Of a stretch of 47,112 bases of DNA, positions 42,482 to 47,112 are shown piece by piece. The DNA is from Selenomonadales bacterium. GTDB lineage: Bacteria > Bacillota > Negativicutes > Sporomusales > UBA7701. Under the pieces are notes generated by a model. That model did not search any database, was not told where the DNA came from, and was given only the letters and a program-made list of their open reading frames with translations. The first letter of the stretch is position 1, and each line of letters starts with the position of its first letter. A program made the position numbers and the translations under genes. Location: positions 1 through 47,112 of the forward strand of contig JARKNV010000030.1 in assembly GCA_029976065.1 (NCBI GenBank), given 5' to 3'.

Positions 42482-43255
42482 ATGGCCGGCGAGAACGAAC
42501 TTATCAATTCCATCGACCGGGCGCTCGACGTGCTGCTGCTGCTCCAGCAGGAGGGCAAGGAGATGGGGGTTACCCAGATCGCTGCGGCTCTCGGCATTTA
42601 CAAGAGCACGGTGCACCGGACGCTGACGACGCTGGAGGCCAAGGGCTTCGTGCAGCAGAACCCGGACAACGGCAAGTACTGGCTGGGCATCCGCCTGTAT
42701 TCGCTGGGGATGCTGATCCGCGAGCGGCTGCCGCTGAAGAATATCGCCTACCCGTTCGCCAAGGAGCTGTCGGAGAAATTCGACGAGGTGGTGCATATTT
42801 CCATCCTCGACAAGAGCGCGCTTACGTATCCCAAGCATATCATCATCGATAAAATCCAGGGCCGGCAGCAGGTGCTGAGCCTGACGCCGCCGGTGGGGTC
42901 GAGCGCCGCCTGTCACAGCGCGGCGGTGGGCAAGTGCCTGTTGGCGTTCAGCCCCCGCAGTTTTCTGGACAGGTTCGTGGGCAACCCGCTGCCGACGTTC
43001 ACCGAGAAGACGATCTGTTCGTGGGAGGAGCTGCTGGCGGAGCTGGAGGCGATCAGGCGGCGGGGCTACGCCGTCGACGACGAGGAGCTGGAGCTCGGCC
43101 TGACGTGCGTCGCCGGGCCGATTATGGGCCGCCACGCCGGCATCATCGCCGCGTTGAGCCTGTCGGGGCCGACGACGCGGGTGCGGGCGAGGTTCGGGGA
43201 GATCGCGGCAGAGGTGATGAGGACGGCGCGGGCGATTTCGGACAGCTTAGGATAG
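42482..43255 (+). CDS. IclR-family transcriptional regulator
   Basis: 257 residues, GGGAGG upstream of the ATG. N-terminal winged helix: NSIDRALDVLLLLQQEGKEM, VTQIAAALGIYKSTVHRTLT, TLEAKGFVQQNPDNGKYWLG. The C-terminal effector domain shows HISILDKSALTYPKHIIIDK, SSAACHSAAVGKCLLAFSPR, IRRRGYAVDDEELELGLTCV and AGPIMGRHAGIIAALSLSGP. IclR proteins sense small acids and control catabolic operons. Here the adjacent glcD-glcF-larA genes on the same strand are the obvious target. A short inverted repeat AACAT-TT-ATGTT near 42416 may be a binding site. Confidence 0.93.
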   Translation: MAGENELINSIDRALDVLLLLQQEGKEMGVTQIAAALGIYKSTVHRTLTTLEAKGFVQQNPDNGKYWLGIRLYSLGMLIRERLPLKNIAYPFAKELSEKFDEVVHISILDKSALTYPKHIIIDKIQGRQQVLSLTPPVGSSAACHSAAVGKCLLAFSPRSFLDRFVGNPLPTFTEKTICSWEELLAELEAIRRRGYAVDDEELELGLTCVAGPIMGRHAGIIAALSLSGPTTRVRARFGEIAAEVMRTARAISDSLG

Positions 43256-43257
43256 TT

Positions 43258-43326
43258 ACGGTCGTTCAGCAGCCCCAATCTGCGGCGTTGCTCCTCAGCG
43301 ACTTGCATCTGGGGACTTCTGAGCGA
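43258..43326. repeat. palindromic intergenic element, copy 2
   Basis: Ends GTCGTTCAGCAGCCCC-AATCTGC and GCATCTGGGGACTTCTGAGCGAC are imperfect inverted repeats. The centre CTGCGGCGTTGCTCCTCA matches copy 1 (35292-35396) in reverse. A shorter, partly decayed form of the same element. Confidence 0.6.
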
Positions 43327-43346
43327 CCTAAGCCAAAAGAGAAAAG

Positions 43347-43379
43347 AAACCAGCCCTTCTTGACGGAGGGCTGGTTTTT
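43347..43379 (+). terminator. terminator after iclR-type gene
   Basis: AAACCAGCCCT and AGGGCTGGTTTTT arms with a ten-base loop. Confidence 0.85.
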
Positions 43380-43512
43380 ATTTGCCGGCAGGATACTATG
43401 GGGGAAGGAAATTTACACTTTCCATTGAATTAGGATGGAAATGTGCTCGCCGGGGATGGACAATTTCAGTACGGCGTTCCTTCTGGCGGAACGGAAAGTG
43501 GGGGTGCAGGGT

Positions 43513-44892
43513 ATGGATAAGGCAGTCGCGGCAGCGGTGAAGGACATCGTCGGGGCGGAGCACGTGCTGGAGAAGTACGAGGACAGGTATTGTTACACTT
43601 ACGATGCGTCGGCGGTGACGGCGGGCAAGGAGGGGACGCCGGCGCTGGTGGTTTATCCGGGCAGCGCCGCCGAGGTTTCCGCGCTGCTGAAGCTGGCGAA
43701 CGAGCATGGGTTTCCGGTGATTCCCCGCGGGGCGGGGTCGAACGTGAGCGGCGGCAGTATCCCCCGCGCCGATGCGATGGTGATGGTGCTGACGAGAATG
43801 AACAGGATAGTGGCCATCGACCGCAAGAATATGGTGGCCGAAGTGGAGGCGGGGGTGATTACCGCCGATTTCCAGGCCGAGGTGGAGAAGCTGGGGCTTT
43901 TTTATCCCCCCGACCCGGCGAGCCGGGCGTTTTCGACGATGGGCGGCAACGTGGCGGAGTGCGCCGGCGGGCCGCGCGGGGCGAAGTACGGCGTGACGCG
44001 GGATTATGTGCTCGGCCTGGAGGTGGTGCTGCCGACGGGCGAGATCATCAGGACGGGGGCGCGGACGATGAAGTGCGTGGCCGGGTACGACCTGACCCGG
44101 CTGATGACCGGCTCGGAGGGGACGCTGGGGGTGGTGACGAAGGCGATCGTGAAGCTGCTGCCGCTGCCTGAGGCGAAGAAGACGATGCTGGCGATTTTCG
44201 ACGATATCGACAGGGCGGCGGAGACGGTGGCCCAGGTGTTCATGGCCGGGGTGATTCCGACGACGCTGGAGCTGTTGGACAATATTTATATCCGCAATAT
44301 CGAGGCGGCGGTGAATATCGGCCTGCCGACGGAGGCGGAGGCGGTGCTGCTGATCGAGGTGGACGGCGACAGCGCGGTGCTGGACAAGCAGGTCGGCGTC
44401 ATCGCCGGCATTTGCCGCGAGCAGGGGGCGACGGCGGTGAAGGTGGCGCAGGACGCCAGGGAGGCGGACGAGCTGTGGGTGGCCCGCCGCGCGGCGTTTG
44501 CGGCCGTTTCCCGGGTGCGGCCGACGATCATCGGCGAGGACTGTACGGTGCCGCGCGACAAGATTCCGGAGATGGTGCGTACGATCCGCGCGATCGGCGA
44601 GAAATACGATATTATCATCGCGGTGCTGGGCCACGCGGGCGACGGCAATCTGCACGCCACCATCCTGACCGACGAGCGGGACAAGGAGGAGATGGCGCGG
44701 GTGGAGAAGGCGGCGGAGGAGATTTTCGCCGCGACGCTGGCGGTGGAGGGCACGCTGACGGGCGAGCACGGCATCGGCCTGGTGAAGAAGAAGTATTTGC
44801 CGCTGGAGCTGGGCGAGGGCGGCATGATGGCGATGCGGGCCATCAAGAAGGCGCTTGATCCGAATAACATCCTCAACCCCGAGCTGGTTTAG
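43513..44892 (+). CDS. glcD: FAD-linked oxidase, glycolate/D-lactate dehydrogenase GlcD type
   Basis: 459 residues from ATG 43513, which starts MDKAVAAAVKDIVGAEHVLE; a longer frame begins at 43435 without better support. FAD-binding PCMH domain: PALVVYPGSAAEVSALLKLA, GFPVIPRGAGSNVSGGSIPR, and DPASRAFSTMGGNVAECAGG, PRGAKYGVTRDYVLGLEVVL, TGSEGTLGVVTKAIVKL. The C-terminal oxidase domain has AVLGHAGDGNLHATI (HAGDGNLH) and EHGIGLVKKKYLPLELGEG, both standard. It oxidises a 2-hydroxy acid, probably D-lactate or glycolate, to the 2-oxo acid. It is followed 11 bases later by glcF. Confidence 0.95.
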   Translation: MDKAVAAAVKDIVGAEHVLEKYEDRYCYTYDASAVTAGKEGTPALVVYPGSAAEVSALLKLANEHGFPVIPRGAGSNVSGGSIPRADAMVMVLTRMNRIVAIDRKNMVAEVEAGVITADFQAEVEKLGLFYPPDPASRAFSTMGGNVAECAGGPRGAKYGVTRDYVLGLEVVLPTGEIIRTGARTMKCVAGYDLTRLMTGSEGTLGVVTKAIVKLLPLPEAKKTMLAIFDDIDRAAETVAQVFMAGVIPTTLELLDNIYIRNIEAAVNIGLPTEAEAVLLIEVDGDSAVLDKQVGVIAGICREQGATAVKVAQDAREADELWVARRAAFAAVSRVRPTIIGEDCTVPRDKIPEMVRTIRAIGEKYDIIIAVLGHAGDGNLHATILTDERDKEEMARVEKAAEEIFAATLAVEGTLTGEHGIGLVKKKYLPLELGEGGMMAMRAIKKALDPNNILNPELV

Positions 44893-44903
44893 GGGGTAGG
44901 GGC

Positions 44904-46193
44904 ATGCAGTGGAGCGAGCTGGAGAAGGAAGTAATACGGTGCATAAAGTGCGGGGCCTGCCAGTCGGTGTGCCCGGTGTTCCGGGAGCTGCGGGCGGAGT
45001 CGACGGTGGCCCGCGGCAAGATAAACCTGATCAAGGCGGTGATCCGCGGCGAGGTGGACGCGGGCGGCGCGGCGTTCGCGGAGCGGATGTCGTGGTGCCT
45101 GATGTGCAAGGCGTGCCAGGAGAGCTGCCCGAGCGGCGTGCGGCTGGACCAGCTGATGCTGGCGGCGCGGCGGAAGCTGGTCGAGGATAAGGGCCTGCCG
45201 CTCTTGAAGAAGCTGATTTTCCGCCTGGGGCTGAGGAACCGCCGGGTGTTCGACCTGGGGATGAGCCTGGGGGCGGTGTTCCAGGGGCTGCTGCTGCGGC
45301 CGGCGCCGGGCGGCGGAGGGATGCTGCCCAGGCTGCCGATGGGGCTGGACAAACGGCGGCTGGTGTCGCCGGTGGACGCGAAGCCGTTCCGGAGCCGCGT
45401 GCCCGCGGTGGTGGCGGTGGACAAGCCGCGCCGGACGGTGGCGTTTTTCACCGGCTGCATGATAAATTACGTTTATCCGCGGATCGGCGAGGCGGTGGTG
45501 GATGTCCTGACCCGCAACGGCATTGCGGTGGTCATCCCCGCGAACCAGCACTGCTGCGGCACGCCGGTGTACGTGAGCGGCGACGTGCCGACGGCGGTGG
45601 AGCTGGCGCGGGCGACGGTGGACACGTTCGCCGGCCTGGAGGTGGACGCGGTCGTCACCGGCTGCGGGTCGTGCGGGGCGGCGCTGCGCAAGGAGTATGC
45701 GGCGCTGCTGGCCAACGAGCCGGGCTACGCGGACAAGGCCGCGCAATTGGCGGCCAGGACGAAGGATTTCGCCGAGTTTCTGGCCGAGGTCGGCCTGACG
45801 GCCGGGATGAAGGGGCTGGCGGCGACGGCGACTTATCACGATTCCTGCCACCTGGCCCGTTCGCAGGGGGTGCGCCGGCAGCCGCGGGCGCTGCTCGCCG
45901 CCGTCCCGGGGCTGGTTTTCAGGGAGCTGCAGGCGCCGGCCCGCTGCTGCGGGGCGGCCGGCAGCTTCAGCCTCAGCCATTACGGGCTGTCGCGCAAAAT
46001 CAACGACCATAAGGTGGACGACATCGCCGCCAGCGGGGCGGAGGTCGTGGCGACCGGCTGCCCGATGTGCGTGATGCATATCCGCGACGGCCTGAACCAG
46101 CGGGGCATGGCCGGCGAGGTGCTGGTGCTGCACACCGCCGAGCTGCTGGCGCGGGCCTATGGTACTGCGGAACAAAAGAATGGCCAGGTTTAG
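44904..46193 (+). CDS. glcF: Fe-S subunit GlcF-like with two CCG domains
   Basis: 429 residues. Two N-terminal 4Fe-4S motifs, CIKCGACQSVCPVF and CLMCKACQESCPSGV. Two cysteine-rich CCG domains follow: the first with FFTGCMINYVYPRIGEAVVD, NQHCCGTPVYVSGD and TGCGSCGAALRKEY, the second with YHDSCHLARSQGV, ARCCGAAGSFSLSHYGLS and TGCPMCVMHIRDGL. This pattern accepts electrons from the GlcD flavin and passes them to quinone, a flavoprotein or ferredoxin. Operon with glcD and larA. Confidence 0.94.
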   Translation: MQWSELEKEVIRCIKCGACQSVCPVFRELRAESTVARGKINLIKAVIRGEVDAGGAAFAERMSWCLMCKACQESCPSGVRLDQLMLAARRKLVEDKGLPLLKKLIFRLGLRNRRVFDLGMSLGAVFQGLLLRPAPGGGGMLPRLPMGLDKRRLVSPVDAKPFRSRVPAVVAVDKPRRTVAFFTGCMINYVYPRIGEAVVDVLTRNGIAVVIPANQHCCGTPVYVSGDVPTAVELARATVDTFAGLEVDAVVTGCGSCGAALRKEYAALLANEPGYADKAAQLAARTKDFAEFLAEVGLTAGMKGLAATATYHDSCHLARSQGVRRQPRALLAAVPGLVFRELQAPARCCGAAGSFSLSHYGLSRKINDHKVDDIAASGAEVVATGCPMCVMHIRDGLNQRGMAGEVLVLHTAELLARAYGTAEQKNGQV

Positions 46194-46195
46194 TA

Positions 46196-46408
46196 AGGCA
46201 GAACCGCAAACTCGCCGGCGACTTTGCGGAGGCTGACTACGCGCCGTTAACGAAGGACGCCGTGAACGACACCGCACGAGCGGCCATGGACGGCCGCGAG
46301 AGTCGACAAACGAACATGGATGTGATTTTGGGGGCGGTGCGGCGGAGTCGGCGCGAGTTTACGGCGCGTTCAGCCGGAGAACGGAGCCGGCGTTTGACGG
46401 TTCTGCCT
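46196..46408. repeat. 213-bp MITE-like element with long inverted repeats
   Basis: The ends AGGCAGAACCGCAAACTCGC and the reverse complement of the last bases, AGGCAGAACCGTCAAACGCC, match, and similarity continues inward for about 55 bases (both arms reach ACGCGCCGT). It has no supportable gene and no obvious target duplication. It sits between glcF and larA in what would otherwise be one operon; it may be a non-autonomous transposon or fold in the mRNA. Confidence 0.65.
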
Positions 46409-46443
46409 GAACAGACATTGCCTGTTGAAAGTGAGGTTGGCCA

Positions 46444-47112
46444 ATGGCTCAATACTCTGTCCACTACGGCAAACGTGAAGAGGTTTTCGATATCCCGGAT
46501 AATTACCGGGTGAATGTCATCCGCGCCAATCCGGTCGCGCCGGTGGCCGATATGAAGGCCGGGGTGCTGGCCGCGCTGGCCGCGCCCATCGGCTCGCCGC
46601 CCTTCCGGGAGGTGTTCGGCCGCGGCGACAGGGTGGTCATCGTGGTGAGCGACGTGACCCGCCTGTGGGTGCGGAGCGACGTGCTCGTGACCATCCTCCT
46701 CGACGAGCTGAACGCGGTGGGGGTGCCGGACGACGACGTGTCCATCGTGTTTGCGACCGGCGACCACCGCGACCAGACGGCCGAGGAACACCGCCTTATC
46801 GTCGGCGACGCGGTGCTGCGGCGGGTGAGGGTGTACGACCACGACTGCCACGCCGCCGACCTGGTGGACCTGGGCAGGAGCAGCCGGGGCACGGCCATCC
46901 TGCTCAACCGGAGGGTGTGCGAGGCGCCGAAGCTCATCCTGACCGGCGGCATATCCTATCATCTGCTGGCCGGCTTCGGCGGCGGCCGCAAGAGCGTCGC
47001 CCCCGGCACGGCCGGGTACGCGACCATCCAGGGCAACCACGGCCTGGCCCTGAAGGCGGGGCCGGAGGAAATCGGGTCCGGCATCCTGGCCGGCAATCCG
47101 GTGGCCGCCGAT
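46444..47112 (+). CDS. larA: LarA-family racemase, 3' end beyond the window
   Basis: 223 residues visible from ATG 46444 (MAQYSVHYGKREEVFDIPDN), with GTGAGG upstream; open to the last base. LarA active-site residues are all visible: ATGDHRDQT (first His), YDHDCHAADLVDLG, SYHLLAGFGGGRKSVAPG (His and the pincer Lys ten apart) and IQGNH with His 16 past that Lys. Together with glcD/glcF and IclR, it suggests interconversion of lactate (or another 2-hydroxy acid) enantiomers followed by oxidation. It is a clear but diverged paralogue of the 8181-9476 gene. Confidence 0.9.
   Translation, partial: MAQYSVHYGKREEVFDIPDNYRVNVIRANPVAPVADMKAGVLAALAAPIGSPPFREVFGRGDRVVIVVSDVTRLWVRSDVLVTILLDELNAVGVPDDDVSIVFATGDHRDQTAEEHRLIVGDAVLRRVRVYDHDCHAADLVDLGRSSRGTAILLNRRVCEAPKLILTGGISYHLLAGFGGGRKSVAPGTAGYATIQGNHGLALKAGPEEIGSGILAGNPVAAD

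Overview
The window looks like chromosome of an anaerobic, spore-forming member of the Bacillota, probably near the Negativicutes/Sporomusaceae. This is inferred from gene content: a selenocysteine formate dehydrogenase, a one-chain pyruvate:ferredoxin oxidoreductase, a rubredoxin-flavoprotein, two LarA-type racemases beside a GlcD/GlcF pair, an encapsulin with ferritin-like cargo, the sporulation protein YtaF, AGGAGG ribosome binding sites and consensus sigma-A promoters. No rRNA or marker gene is present to prove the taxon. Most genes are GC-rich; a 5.7 kb segment at 23.5-29.2 kb looks less so.

Layout. 0-6.5 kb: end of a PAS histidine kinase, two small proteins, an ArsR regulator with an Fe-S aldo/keto reductase, and (minus strand) a formate dehydrogenase read through an in-frame UGA. 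6.5-9.8 kb: an intergenic array of GTCAG repeats, a two-domain polysaccharide deacetylase, a LarA homologue and a small protein. 9.9-18.7 kb: an AraC regulator, an exported acetolactate decarboxylase, several exported proteins, a flavodoxin-like reductase, an AraC-GNAT fusion and HelD. 18.7-23.0 kb: encapsulin plus cargo and an asparaginase, lying between a truncated copy of rarD and intact rarD. 23.4-29.3 kb: tRNA-Arg and a likely genomic island bounded by a direct repeat of the tRNA 3' end; it carries an RraA-like aldolase, an HD protein, a dicarboxylate/amino acid symporter, an aminotransferase and an RpiR regulator. 29.4-37.0 kb: a response regulator, rubredoxin/flavin reductase, PFOR, small Cys proteins, YtaF and a YD-repeat protein. 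37.2-37.6 kb: tRNA-His, -Gln, -Lys, -Leu. 37.7-41.7 kb: the candidate new system. 41.7 kb to end: a DUF1259-like protein, IclR, GlcD, GlcF and a second, truncated larA.

The most striking region is 37.77-41.70 kb. Nine tandem small genes (one broken by a one-base frameshift) share a charged leader ending in a LTDExLDKVSGG-type double-glycine motif. Each is followed by a different short core built from Cys-x-Pro units: 38 of the 41 core cysteines have Pro at +2. One radical SAM/SPASM protein with an N-terminal leader-binding-like region follows. This has the architecture of a ribosomally made, radical-SAM-modified peptide (RiPP) family with many substrates and one maturase. The genes fall into two sub-arrays, each preceded by a copy of the same roughly 55-bp upstream element containing TGTCGAA, which matches the Spo0A box. 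No peptidase or exporter for the peptides lies in the window.

Other notable points: a clear bacterial SECIS hairpin just after the UGA codon; regularly spaced GTCAG repeats between divergent fdh and deacetylase genes; direct rarD repeats around the encapsulin locus; and palindromic, MITE-like intergenic elements. All functions are read from sequence and memory of families; no database search was run.
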